From Timema cristinae (Eukaryota > Arthropoda > Insecta > Phasmatodea > Timematidae): a stretch of 64,000 bases of DNA. Each line of letters opens with the position of its first letter. Position 1 is the first letter of the stretch. The DNA is taken from positions 61,719,267 to 61,783,266 of the forward strand of contig JBCFYV010000001.1 of NCBI GenBank assembly GCA_039000515.1. Reading direction: 5' to 3'. Both the position numbers and the translations under genes were made by a program. Shown one piece after another: positions 43,380 through 55,100 of this stretch. Below the pieces are notes generated by a model. It did no database searches. It was not told where the DNA came from and was given only the letters and a program-made list of their open reading frames with translations.

Positions 43380-44020
43380 TAGCATTTGGAGGAGAGACTT
43401 CGCCCAGAACCGGACAGTAGTTAACCGGCCACAAGGATCACAGTTGAGAGAACGTCACGCAACGTAGGTACGTGGGTGTTTTCTGTCATTCACGTGCAAT
43501 AGGAGAAAATGTCAGATTCAGGTGTCCACTGAAGTCTGAAAATGCTAAACAATGGTTGTTCTGGTGTTCGAAAATAAAGGGGTGCTTCTCTGTGCTCCTG
43601 TTGCACTGCATCAAGAAGTTGAGGGGTATTATTCGATAAATCTCGCAGTTAAAAGCCTCCTAATTTTAACAACCTGGTCAGTTCAGCTTAAAAAAGAAGC
43701 GCAACTTCTTGGGTGTCTTATCCACAAATATTATCATCAATGAAAATTTGTGTTTGTATGACTTTGGATGCACGCGGGCCATTCTTAACTAATTGGCGGA
43801 GAGCTATTAGTTAAATAAACGGGAAACAGGTAATTCCATACGTCACAGTGCTAAGTTGATAGACAATAAGAGGTGCTGTGGGACTGAAAATCAATTGTTA
43901 CGATTAATCACCGGGGTGTATCAAGTTCTGTCTGTACATTTGTCTAATATCACATGATAAGACTATAAAGTGGCGGCGAAAGTAGGTGTTAACGCCACAA
44001 ATGTCATTTTGAAGTTTATG
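43380..44020 (-). pseudogene. BEL/Pao reverse transcriptase fragments
   Basis: Blocks on the minus strand: FIVLSCDIRQMYRQNLIHPG near 43920-43990 (motif A region, with Asp), VTYGITCFPF near 43830, then FIDDNICG near 43740 in place of the usual YVDD box. Next comes the thumb: FSIFRLQWTPESDIFSYC near 43510-43560, then CDPCGRLTTVRFWAKSLLQ near 43410-43440. The order is right, but stops and shifts occur between every block, so no active enzyme can come from this copy. Confidence 0.75.
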
Positions 44021-44475
44021 CTCAGGTAATAAAATTTGAATTTGAAACGTTGAGCTCATTTTAACTTGGAACTCCGGTGTTCTCTCTTCCCTTCGTCTCA
44101 CCGGTTAGTCACACCACCAGCTGGCGAGTCTGCGATCCTGGTAGCATGATTTGGTTTCCGATTCCCACCAACTCACTGGGTTGTCGAACCTTTAACTAAA
44201 ATATTTATCCTGATAGCATGGACTACTTACTGAAGCCTATCTTACAGCCCCGTGGAGGAGCTCTCTGGCAGCGCCTTTTGTACTGAGTTTGCTGGAGTAG
44301 GAGATCGAAGCAAACCTCTTTTATACCACTGGACTAGACGTGTGCCAAATGGACGTGATTAACTCCGATACCTAGTGTCGGGCGCTTAGATTGGGTCACT
44401 GTGTGGCCTCCCTTGAAACTAGGTGGTATCCCGGTTTACCTGATTTTAAGCCAGCAAGAAGTCTTGTACAGGAAA

Positions 44476-44500
44476 CGCGGCACTTGGCCAAAGTGCCGCG
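44476..44500. other. Perfect GC-rich hairpin, 10-bp stem, 5-base loop
   Basis: CGCGGCACTT, loop GGCCA, AAGTGCCGCG, followed directly by a run of A. All ten pairs match, in a setting far less GC-rich. It sits about 60 bp upstream of a TATA box, between the BEL/Pao remnant and the LINE. Its role is unknown. Confidence 0.85.
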
Positions 44501-44560
44501 AAAAAAACTTTGTAACTTTAGTCCCTATTGGAGCGAACTTTTTCTATTGTGGGATCCGAG

Positions 44561-44570
44561 TATATAAAAG
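44561..44570 (+). promoter_or_regulatory. TATA box of a possible retroelement promoter
   Basis: TATATAAAAG in a locally GC-balanced region (44400-44760) unlike its surroundings. It could be the core promoter of a solo LTR or of a 5' untranslated region. No matching LTR partner was found, and Jockey-type LINEs normally use internal TATA-less promoters, so assignment to the LINE is doubtful. Confidence 0.35.
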
Positions 44571-44999
44571 GACGTTCGGTGTGGGGATTGGTTCGCTTTC
44601 TCTTCACTTTATTTGGACCCTTGGAATATATATACTGGCAGATTTATCGCCAAAAGTCATTCATACACGCACGTCACGTATTATACCGTTTAACACGGAT
44701 CGTTTATCAACGCTGATCAAATCGTCGGACTTTTGTCTTACGCCCGCTGGGTAAACCCAATCACTTACACTGAACTAAACTCGGGAAGGACGTTTCGGTG
44801 GCTAGTAGCGGGAAACCTAATGGTGCCAACAAGCTACGCTAGGCCATAAAGCATAACCGGCTGCGAATCGATACCTCGCAGTCGGAGTCTGTCTGCCGGG
44901 ACACCACTCAACACTACAAGGCCTCCCACACTGCACAAAGGAGGGTATTTTAACGCTTCCACACCGGCCACCAGCCTGTCCTTTTCAGGGCTGCGTGAA

Positions 45000-46257
45000 A
45001 TGGCCACTCCCGACCGCTCTAGACCAAAAACAAACGACACGGACATGTCATACACATCGACGACGTCTCAGACATGGTAGCCGACACTGACGGACAGGGG
45101 ACATTCACGATGGCCGACAAACTAGGAAGAAAAAGAAAATTCCAACCCCACAAGCAACCCCAAACAAAAAAGACAATAACAACAGTGACGAACAAGTTCG
45201 ACAAGGTCTGGCAACAATACCCCCACACCATACAACCAGAAACAGAACACCGACGATCAGCCGCAAGAAACACCCAATAGATACACTAGGTACCCAGAAT
45301 TACAGTCACATCACCAAGGTATCCAAATAGATAGGAGAGGACATTAAGATAACGTACATCACAAACGGACTAAAAATCCACACGACAAACAAGCAAGACT
45401 ACGACCTAATCCAACACTTGCTGAAGGACCTCAAACAAGAATTCCACACAAACACACTACCTAAGAACAAACCGATCAAAGTAATCATCAAGGGACTCCC
45501 ACCCAACATGGCACCGCTGACCTAGAGACAAAACTCAAAGAAATTGGATTCTCCGTGACTGACGCGCGGCAATTCTCCAGGAAATCAACTGCAGACAACA
45601 CGACCAAGACAGTTACACTTCTCCCCACTTTCCAAGTGACCCTAGCAAAAAGCACAGACACCAACACCATCTACCAGATAAAAGCAATCAACCACACCAG
45701 AGTTAAAATCGAACCCTACATTCCACCACTCAACACAGTCGTAGAGTGCCACAAGTACCAAAGATACAGCCACATTAGAAATAACTTCCAAAACAATCCC
45801 CGGTGCGTCAAGTGCTTAAAGCAGAACATCACCAAAGATTGCTCTGAAAAAGACACCACCAATCCTGCCCGGTGCGTTAATTGTATGGAAAGCCACACGG
45901 CAAATTACAGTAAATGCCCGATGTACCTAAACTTGCTAGAGAAAAAGAAGATGGCACAAGTACCCAAGACGAATACACAGAACAGACCCGTGACCCAGAC
46001 CATGCCCCCATCCTCTAATGCGGCAGAGACCCGCTTCAAACCCCCCAGTACCTGAGGTGGTCAGAATCCACCGATCCTACGCCCAGGCAGTCCAGGCGAA
46101 ACAGACCCACGGCCCCTCACAACAAGAAAACAATTCATCAGGTTCTGACATAAAATACCTTATTATGTTCCTCAAAGAACTAAACATCATAAAAATCATA
46201 TCACACCTCAAACCTTACCTCAACAGACTGCAACACAGAGAGAGACGTTCATTATGA
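45000..46257 (+). pseudogene. LINE ORF1, nucleic-acid chaperone with C2HC knuckles
   Basis: ORF1 proteins of Jockey-clade LINEs coat the RNA. A candidate start at 45000 (MATPDRSRPKTNDTDMS) is cut short; the reading continues in shifted frames through MADKLGRKRKFQPHK and, from 45523, ETKLKEIGFSVTDARQFSRK. The frame at 45555-46055 then has TFQVTLAKSTDTNTIYQIKA, followed by three knuckle-like units: VECHKYQRYSHIRNNF, PRCVKCLKQNITKDC and ARCVNCMESHTANYSKCPMY. Knuckles of this spacing after a PRE-type domain are characteristic of arthropod Jockey elements. The first knuckle lacks its last Cys. Several frame changes and stops occur between 45050 and 45520. Confidence 0.75.
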
Positions 46258-46291
46258 TAAGAGGGAGTGACTGACTACTTTGTAAACCAGA

Positions 46292-46990
46292 ATGCCTAAA
46301 AAAAAAGACAAGACGCGTAGCAAGGACATTCCACGCGTTTTTATATGGAACGCGAACGGGATACTTACGCAGGCTCATGATTTGGAAGAACTTTTTAAAA
46401 CATATGGAATGGATATAGGGCTAATTAACGAAACACATCTAAATTCAAATAAGAGACTTAACTTTCTCGGTTACGAACTATACAGAAGAGATAGATGCAA
46501 CGGAAAGGGAGGGAGAACTGCAGTATTCATCAAAGATAATATTCCCCACTATCAATATCATTTTCAAGCCTTACAAAACATAGAATCAACAGCAGTCAAA
46601 GTAGATACAAGGAGCGGAATAATATTGTTCGAGGCCATATATAAACCACCAACTAAAACTCTACTGCAACAGGACCTAGACAAACTCACGAACTTCGACA
46701 AAATATTCTTAGTAGAGGACATGAATAGTAAACACCCAAATTGAAATAGCCAACTAACCAACACGAGTGGACGTGCACTAAACGACCATGCAGACACCAA
46801 GGGCTACACAGTAGTCGGGCCTGGCGAACCAACATTTTACTCTAAAACTCACTACAGAGAGACCAGACGTGATAGATGTGGTCTTAAGCAATATAGGCGT
46901 GACATCAGAAGAGCTCTTCGTTCTAAAAGAGCTCGACTCGGATCACAACCCTATATTGTGTGAGATCACAACGAACACCGAGATATAAAT
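46292..46990 (+). pseudogene. LINE ORF2 endonuclease domain
   Basis: APE-type endonuclease that nicks target DNA. It starts MPKKKDKTRSKDIPRVF, then WNANGILTQAHDLEEL, GLINETHLN (the catalytic Glu), GGRTAVFIKDNI and IFLVEDMNSKHPN, where the usual GD(F/L)NAKH has Gly changed to Glu. A TGA follows at 46744. Weak continuity (SGRALNDHADTKGYTV, then GEPTF) extends to about 46860, after which the frame changes. Endonuclease activity from this copy is very unlikely. Confidence 0.8.
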
Positions 46991-47339
46991 AAAGGGGCAA
47001 AAAACAACAACTAAAGACCACAAGTGACTGGGAAGGGTTCAAAAGGACACTAAATGAAATATTACATGTAGATATTAATATTACGACCACCGAAGAGGCA
47101 GACAATACACTCCAGCTCTTCACAAACACAATACAGGAGGCATACAGAACCAACACCGTAATCGAACAGGAAACTCACGACTTGTGACGCCAACACTCAG
47201 ACCTTGACTTTCTTTTCGCTCAGAAAAAAGAGGAAAGGAGAGATTGGTAAACATACAAAACACTCCAGCACAGAACAGCCTACAACACACTCACAGCACA
47301 AGTCAGACGTAGAGTAAAGACTATCAAATGCAACAACTG

Positions 47340-48960
47340 GAACACATACATCACAGACGCCGCTTTGGATCCCAGCAACATCTGGAAAGTCATAAAACAA
47401 CTAAAAATCATCCAACAAAAAACAGTCGGTACCGGCTATACACGGGGAGCATGGTATGGCTTATACAAGCTCAGAGAAATTGGAAGCCATAGCCGTTTCA
47501 CTAGAGAAACAATTCACTCCAAACCAAAACCCAAGGACGCAGACTTCATCAGGGACGCACATAGAACAGTACGGGAGTACTTATTTAGACCAATTGTGTC
47601 ACGGGTGGACCCAATAACACTTGACGAATTAAAATACACAGTCAAACACCTCCCAATAAAGAAATCGACAGGCCACGATAGACTAACAAACGAAACAATA
47701 CAAAAACTACCACCGAGGGCACTACTCACACTAGTGTCAATATTCAACACTCCACTTACACTATGTCACTTCCCAGACGTATGGAAACTGGTGAGAGTAA
47801 TAACACTACCTAAGCCAGGAAAGCAACCTATTTTCCCGCAAAACAGACGGCCGATCAGTCCCCTCACGATTTTGAGCAAGCTTTTCGAGAAATTAATTTT
47901 AAAAAGGATAAATAAATTTAGCAAAGAAAATGAAATCATTCCGAAATTGCAATTCGGCTTCAGGAAGAATCACACGACCATCCACCCGCTATTAAATCTA
48001 ATCGAAGATGCTACAAAAGTCTTTGCAGAAAAAAAAACACACAGTAGCAATATCCCTAGACGTAGAAAAAGCATTTGACATAGTTTGGCACATAGGACTT
48101 TTTCAAAAACTAATTAACTTCAACTAACCACAATGGATCATCCACATCATCACCAGTTTCCTCGTTCGAAAGAAATTCCAAGTAGTCATGGACGGAGCAA
48201 AATCACCAGTACACGACATAAGGGCAGGGGTGCCCCAGGGATCTGCACTAGCACCACACCTTTATGGCATATATATCTCAGACATCCCGATTCATCCGCA
48301 AATAAAAGTAAGACTCTTTGCAAAGATACTTGGTAAACCTACAAGATTGGCTTACAATTTGGCGGATTAAAGGCAATCCTACAAAATCATCATCACTGCT
48401 TATAAGCCGAGGACGCAAAATACTTCCCGCTCCACTCACTCTATTCGACACAGAAATAGCTGTAAAAAGAGAGACAAAATATTTAGGCACTACAATAGAC
48501 TCGAAGCTAAACTCTAGTAGCCACATTAAGGACACGAACCAAAAAGCCACTGGAAGATATGTTAAGCTGTACGCTCTATTCAAAGGAAGGGAACTAAATA
48601 TTCACACAAAAACTATCTTATATAAATAAATTATACAACCAATCATATTGTATAACTGTGCAGCATGGAGCTACGGAGCCAAACATCTCATGAAAAAACT
48701 ACAAGCTACACAAAACAAGATACTCAGAACGATCACTGGAGACCCTGGCGACTAAAACAGCAGACCTACATGAAATGACAAAGTGCAGACAGCTGCAAGA
48801 AATAGACAAGGAAAGGAATAAAAAAAACTCTACGAACAGGCAGACACGCACACAAATGTCATAGTTCAAGACTTAGGCACTACGACCCTGCTGAGCATAG
48901 ACGCTACAAGAGACCACGGCTGGCGTAGAAGAGCATTATTCTAACTAAATCTCATAAATA
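47340..48960 (+). pseudogene. LINE ORF2 reverse transcriptase, catalytic box deleted
   Basis: The frame at 47365-48078 holds LKYTVKHLPIKKSTGHDRLT, VITLPKPGK, NRRPISPLTILSKLFEKLIL and LQFGFRKNHTTIHPL. A frameshift in an A-run near 48030 leads to ISLDVEKAFDIVWHIGL (motif A). After a TAA near 48125, GVPQGSALAPHLYGIYISDI (motif B) follows at 48225-48290. Motif C should come next, but VRLFA near 48317 runs straight into QRYLVNLQDWLTIWRIKGNP, so the FADD segment is missing. KYLGTTIDSKLNSSSHI and IIQPIILYNCAAWSYGAKHL follow. The end lies near HGWRRRALF at 48920-48943. Confidence 0.82.
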
Positions 48961-49111
48961 ATATAATGTAGAATAGAAACTAACCAAACTGACAATCGAC
49001 TACGCCAGAAGGACACCGGAATCACCGACAACCCACCGCCCCACCTATCCCATCCTATCTCCAACCTCAAACCCAAACTTCACAAGTCGCCCATTTCATG
49101 CCATTACTACC

Positions 49112-49264
49112 TTAGTCACGGCCGGACGTCACTGGGATAACCGACTAGGTTTTCTACTAGTCAACTGATCATAAGAAAAGAAAATCCTACCACCCTTCGA
49201 TATTTTATTACCTTTGTCACCGCCTGACTCCACTGGGATAACCGACTAGGTTTTATACGAGTCA
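49112..49264 (+). repeat. Direct repeat in the LINE 3' region
   Basis: Two copies of a motif of about 52 bp, at 49112-49162 and 49211-49264. Both contain CACTGGGATAACCGACTAGG and TTTT, and end in a CTAGTCA or CGAGTCA variant. Duplicated 3' untranslated motifs are common in non-LTR elements. No coding capacity. Confidence 0.75.
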
Positions 49265-49550
49265 GAAAATAATACTGGCGCCACTGTCGGCCCCAGATGG
49301 GGAATGGAAATGTATCCATCCACTTCAAACCAAATCCCAAGAAAATTTAAAATCCTACCGATCCATTTCCTGGAAAGCGACTCTCGCAAATCACTCACAA
49401 TTCATCATCATACCTCAAACACACATCTCCCATCCCATCCCAAGAAAAGAACATCCTTCCTCTAACCGAGACCCAGCGCAATCTCTCACAATCACCATAT
49501 CATCTCACTGTGTAATTCATACTTCTGTAATTTTCTTACAGCTTCATCTC

Positions 49551-52092
49551 ATCGGTTTCACCTCATAGGTAAATAATTAATCATACACGAGGTTAATAGT
49601 CACGTCAGTGACTCGGTACTCAAAAAATACAGCAGCTCTTTCTAAGATGACCTAGATTGGCGCTTCTGTCAAATTGGATATTCTTAATCGGGCAACAGCC
49701 ATACGGCAAAAGTCATTATTGATGGCAGTACTGGACTGGACTCTTCTAACATCATCGACGTCATGTTAGCATCGAACTTTGAGCTTATTTCACTCAATCT
49801 TTCGTCACCAGTCATTATCATGGCCGTTATTTTTATGTCGATTTTGTTTCTGGCATATTAACTTTCACGCTATAAAAATTTCCATTTCACTTTTCAGATA
49901 TGAGGAATTTTTAAATTTATAATAGTTTCTGGGCTTTTCCCTCTTAACGGTTTGTTAATTGTAATTCGTTTTATAGCTTCTCTCTTATTAATAAATTAAA
50001 TAATTAATCATATTCCTTGGCGAATCGTTAGTTAAAAATAGCATTAAAATCGCTGACATTGCTGTAATTTTTTCGATTTTTTTTTTTTAAATGAAGTATT
50101 TCAAAGTTTGGTATATTTGGTGATTTATATTAGAATTTGTGATTTCCCCCTTTTTTAAATTTTGTATTTGATATGAACTTTGTAGCTAACTCAAGATTTG
50201 GGTTGTAGTTAAAAAAAACTGCGCAACTTTGTTTACCAGAATGTTATCATTTGATTGCTTGGATAATATCCTTGTTTCTTATCCGTTGCAAGCCCATTTG
50301 GTTTTGTGTCTGGGGAAAACTGCGTTTATTTTTCGCATTTATTATCTGAAGGTCTTCAAAAAAGACTTTCCTGGGACGTTGTGTCGAATATAGTCTTAGC
50401 GTCGTTAGTACCCAGGAAGGAGAAGGAGATACTTTATGTAGAGTTATATGACGTTTTAAACCCCCACAGAAACCCCTTAGAATGTGTATCCTGTCTGTTT
50501 CTGAGGCAGCAGTGATTGTACAGTCATCCTTTGGTACAAGAAATAATGAATATTAAATATAAGAAATATTTATGCCTATTAACTCACCCCAGTTGGCCCA
50601 TTTCACTGCCAACACAAATGTCATTCGGCTTGAACATCACGACCGCATGACACCACAATAGAATAAGGACTGAGCAAAGTGGCTGCGCTTCTAGGATCCT
50701 CCGATAGCAGGCAACTCAACCGGTGGAACTCGAGAGAAGTACCCAGAAAGATGAAGTTTCTTCTACGGCCATCTAGACTTAAGGATCTAGTGTTTTTCCG
50801 AACCTTCTTGAACCGACTCGTGCATGTGTTCCCACTGGTGTTCCTAAAATCCCCATTCTTTGGAGATGTCGTATATATGGACGTTCATTGAACTGTAGAA
50901 TCACTATTAGGACATATGCTGTAACATTTATAGTGGGGGTGGGGAGTAGGAACCGAACTCCCGCTTCACCTATTGAACAGCTCAGTCGGTAGAGCACCTA
51001 AAAAAAACCCCGAGACTCTAACCTCTCAAGGTATCCGCGGTGATGCAGAAAGGAAAGATATTTTTGGTAGTTTTAATGTGGTCCAGTAGAGATATAATTA
51101 CCAGGGAAACTTGCCCTCTGATGTGTATCCACAGTAATCCTGTATCTCGTCGCGAAGTTCTAAATACAAGTGTTGGGTGCCAGTGAGTTGAGTGATACTC
51201 ACAAATAAAATGACTCTTATTATGATCTTGAAAAAGGACCAACAATTTCACCAGAAGAATTGAACATAAATGTAAAAAAAAAAATGAAAGTTTGTCAAAT
51301 AAAAACCCACATAAAAAATTATTACTTACATTTTGTTGTTGTTATTTTATTTTTTGAAAAAAAAAAGAAAAAAGAAAGATCATAGGTAAGTACAGTGAAA
51401 TTAAAAATATCTAAGACTCAAATACTCAGTATATATATATATAAAATTGTGGCAATTGTAATTTTAGAAAAAAAATCCTACCTATCTGGTACCAAGATAA
51501 TTTATAATTCTAATCCGTGAACAGTGTGGCATAAGAGCCTTTAGTTAAGTATCATTATTATAATTGATGGTGACCGCAAATTAATAGTCCTGAATTGTTA
51601 GTAATAAAAAATTGATACAAATAAAAAAACATACTATCCCTTGACTATGGCCATAGCACTCACGTTTATAGATCTTCAAGAAAAAAACACAAAGCTTCTT
51701 ATCCTTTTGGTGAATTTTCCTTGTCTGAGAGAGACCCAGGTCCAGTCTTCGATCTCAACCAGTATATGTTGATGGAACATCAATTTATTCCACAAATTCA
51801 ACTCTTTGTATGTTCACTCCCATTTCTTTCATTTGTAAAAACCAGCGCGTATTTTTCTTTTTCTTCTTAACAATGGTTGTCCCGGCAATCCAAACAAAAA
51901 AACACATAGAGGTTGAAAAACTACAGAGGTTTATAGAGAGGAATGATTTCATTAATTATTTCAAATTTAGCGCCTCTGAGGTAGTAGCCAAGGTAGTTTC
52001 TCAACCTGCCACTATATGGCAGCTAGGTTCAGTTTACCATTAGAATAACTTAGATATAATGAGTACTCGCAGTATGCCATTGTGGGGGTATG
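49551..52092. other. Unassigned stretch up to the scaffold gap
   Basis: Open frames at 50306-50515 and 50679-50891 (plus) have no motif that I recognise. Near 50982 GAACAGCTCAGTCGGTAGAG resembles a tRNA or SINE A box but no B box follows. A purine-rich run lies at 51355-51385 and a short TA run near 51433. Nothing else is supportable. Confidence 0.4.
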
Positions 52093-52192
52093 NNNNNNNN
52101 NNNNNNNNNNNNNNNNNNNNNNNNNNNNNNNNNNNNNNNNNNNNNNNNNNNNNNNNNNNNNNNNNNNNNNNNNNNNNNNNNNNNNNNNNNNN
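52093..52192. other. Assembly gap of exactly 100 N
   Basis: A run of 100 N, a usual placeholder for a scaffold join of unknown size. The satellite is already in progress at the first base after it, while the last bases before it look like unique sequence. The left edge of the array is therefore inside the gap. Confidence 0.99.
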
Positions 52193-55100
52193 TTCCTCCT
52201 AGAACAAAACAAAACATCAGATTGACAAAAGGTTAAAAATCCTGTCAACCCCCATTCTCCGCTAGAACTAACATATATCCTTAGATTGACAGAAGGTTAA
52301 AATTTCTGTAAAACACCTTTTCCTCCTAAAAACTAAATATCATAAATGATTAACAAGTTACAATCTGTCAACACCATTCTCCTCCTAGAACATAAATATA
52401 ATCACAGATTGACAAAGGTTAGAATCCTGTCAACACCTTTTCTCCTCCTAAAACATAACATATCATCCATAGATTGCAGAAGTGTACAATTCTGTCAACC
52501 CCAAATTCTCCTCCTGAACATAACATTTCATCCAAGATTGACAAAAGGTTACAATCCTGTCAAACAACTTTTCTCCAGAACATAACATATCATCAATAGA
52601 TTAAAAAAGGGTTACAAATTTTTGTCAACACCATTCTCCTCCTAGAACATAACATATCATCCACAGATTGACAGAAGGTTAAAATCCTGTCAACACCTTT
52701 TCCTTCTCTAGAACAAAAACATATCATAAATGATTGACAAAGGTTACAATTCTGTTCAACACCTTCTCCTCCTAGAACATAACAATCATCAATAGATTGG
52801 ACAAAGGTTAAAATTTCTGTCAACACCATTCTCCTCCTAGAACATAACATATCATCAATAGATTAAAAAAGGGTTTAAACCCTGTCAACACCATTTTTCC
52901 TCCCAGAACAACATTCATCAATAGATTGACAAAAGGTTACAATTCTGTCAACACCATTTTCCCCCTTTAAAAATAAACATATCATCCAAAGATTGACAAA
53001 GGTTACAATCTGTCAACACCTTTTCTCCCCTAAACATAAAATATCATAAATAGATTGACAAAGGTTACAATTCTGTCAAACACCATTCTCCTCCTTGAAC
53101 ATAACATATCATCAATAGATTAACAAAAAGTTTACAATCCTGTCAACACCATTCTCCTCCTAGAAACATAACATATATCCAAGATTGAAAAAGGGTTTTA
53201 CAATTCTGTCAACACCATTCTCCTCCTAGAACAAACATATCATCAATAGATTAACAGAGTTATACAATCTGTCAACACCATTCTCCTCTAGAACATAACT
53301 ATAATCCACAGATTGACAAAAGGTTAAAATTCTGTCAACACCATTCTCCTTCCTAAAACATAACAATCATCAATAGATTAACAAAGGGTTACAATCTGTC
53401 AACACCATTCTCCTCCTAGAACAAATATCACCCAATAGATTAACAAAAGTTACAATCCTGTCAAAAACCATTCTTCCTCCAGAACATAACATATCATCAA
53501 TAGATTAACAGAAGTTACAATTTGTCACACCATTCTCCCCCTAGAACATAACATATCATTATAGTTTACAGAAGGTTAAATCCTGTCAACCCAATTCTCC
53601 TCCTAGAACTTAAATATCTCCATAGATTGACAGAAGGTTACAATCCTGTCAACACCATTCCCCTCCTAGACATAACATTCATCAATTAGATTAACAAAAG
53701 GGTTCAATCCGGTCAACACCTTTTCCCCTCCTAGAACAAAATATCATCAATAGATTGACAAAAGTTTAAAATTTCCTGTAAACCCACATTCTCCCCCTAG
53801 AAATAACATATCATCAATAGATTACAAAGTACAATTCCTGTCAACACCATTCCTCCTAGAACATAAAATATCACCCAATAGATTACAGAAGTTACAATCC
53901 GTCACACCATTCTCCTCCTAGAACATAAATATCACCCAGATTGAAAAAAGGGTTTTTAAATCCTGTCAACCCATTCTCTCCTAGAACATAACATATCATC
54001 CATAGATTGACAAGGTTACAATCCTGTCAACACCATTCTCCCCCCAAAACCCTTACTTTAAATAAGATTGACAAAAGGTTACAATTTCCTGTCAAAAACC
54101 ATTCTTCTCCAGAACATAAAATATCACCCAAAGATTGACAAAAGGGTTAAAACCCGTCAACCCCATTCTCCTCCTAGAAACATAAATATCACCCAAAGAT
54201 TGACAAAAGGTTAAAATTTCCGTCAACACCATTCTCCTCCTAGAACATAAATATCATCAAAAATTGACAAAAGGTTAAAATTCTGTCAACACCATTTCCT
54301 CCTAGAACATAACTTTATCATAAATTTAGATTAACAAAAGGGTTACAATCCTGTCAACCACCATTCTCCTCCTAGACATACATATCACCCAATAGTTAAC
54401 AGAAGTTACAATCCTGTCAACACCAATTCTCCTCCTAGGAACATAAATATCATAAAAAGTTTGACAAAGGTTAATCCTGTCAACACCATTCCCCTCAGAA
54501 CCTATCATCAATAGTTTGACAGAAGGTTAAAATTCTGTCAACCCATTTCCTCCTAGAACATAAATATCATCAATAGATTAACAAATTTATACAATCCTGT
54601 CAACACCATTCTCCCCCTAGACATAAAATTAACCCAAAGATTGACAAAAGGTTAAATCCTGTCAACACATTTCTCCTCCTAGAACTAAATATCATCCAGA
54701 TTGACAAAAGGTTTTAAATCCTGTCAACCCATTCTCCTCCTAGAACATAACATATCATCCATAGATTGACAGAAGGTTACAATCTGTGCAACACATTTCC
54801 TCCTAGAATAACAATATCATCAATAGATTAACAGAAGGTTACAATTCTGTCAACACCATTCTCCTCCTAGAACATAACATATAATCCACAGATTGACAAA
54901 GGTTAAATCCTGTCAACACCATTCTCCTCCTAGAACATAACATATCATCAATAGATAGACAGAGGTTACAATTCTGTCAACACCATTCTCCTCCTAGAAC
55001 ATAACATATCATCAATGATTGACAAAAGGTTAAATCCTGTAAACCCCATTCTCCCCCCAAAAACTTTATCATAATAGATTGACAGAAGTTTACAATCTTG

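Larger units (their letters stand above)
41320..44060 (-). pseudogene. BEL/Pao retrotransposon pol remnant (RT to integrase)
   Basis: Minus-strand Pol polyprotein of a BEL/Pao LTR retrotransposon with many frame breaks. In order: RT (43380-44020), the RNase H neighbourhood (42720-43130, with IPIPRLELCTAHV, SDSMIVLSWMHTPL and NSSDYASRGLS), the integrase zinc-finger and core (41740-42430), and the DUF5641 C-terminal domain (41320-41690). The combination IPRLEL, IVLSW, DYASRGL and DUF5641 is specific to BEL/Pao. Gag, the protease and both LTRs were not found. Only the 41463-41687 and 42713-43000 stretches stay open for long. Confidence 0.85.
44760..49550 (+). mobile_element. Jockey-like non-LTR retrotransposon, decayed
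   Basis: Order: 5' region, ORF1 with zinc knuckles (45000-46257), endonuclease (46292-46990), reverse transcriptase (47340-48960), then a 3' untranslated part with a repeated motif to about 49.5 kb. The ends are estimates: no poly(A) tail or target duplication was clearly seen. Base composition is richer in C and A than the neighbours. All open frames are interrupted. Confidence 0.8.

Noticed and set aside
44476..44500. Rho-independent terminator
   Set aside because: The shape (GC stem then A run) is similar on paper, but the run is A on the plus strand, it would serve only a minus-strand bacterial transcript, and the genome is eukaryotic.
50306..50891. Two short plus-strand frames as one gene
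   Set aside because: Different frames, no domain, and no conserved splice sites linking them.
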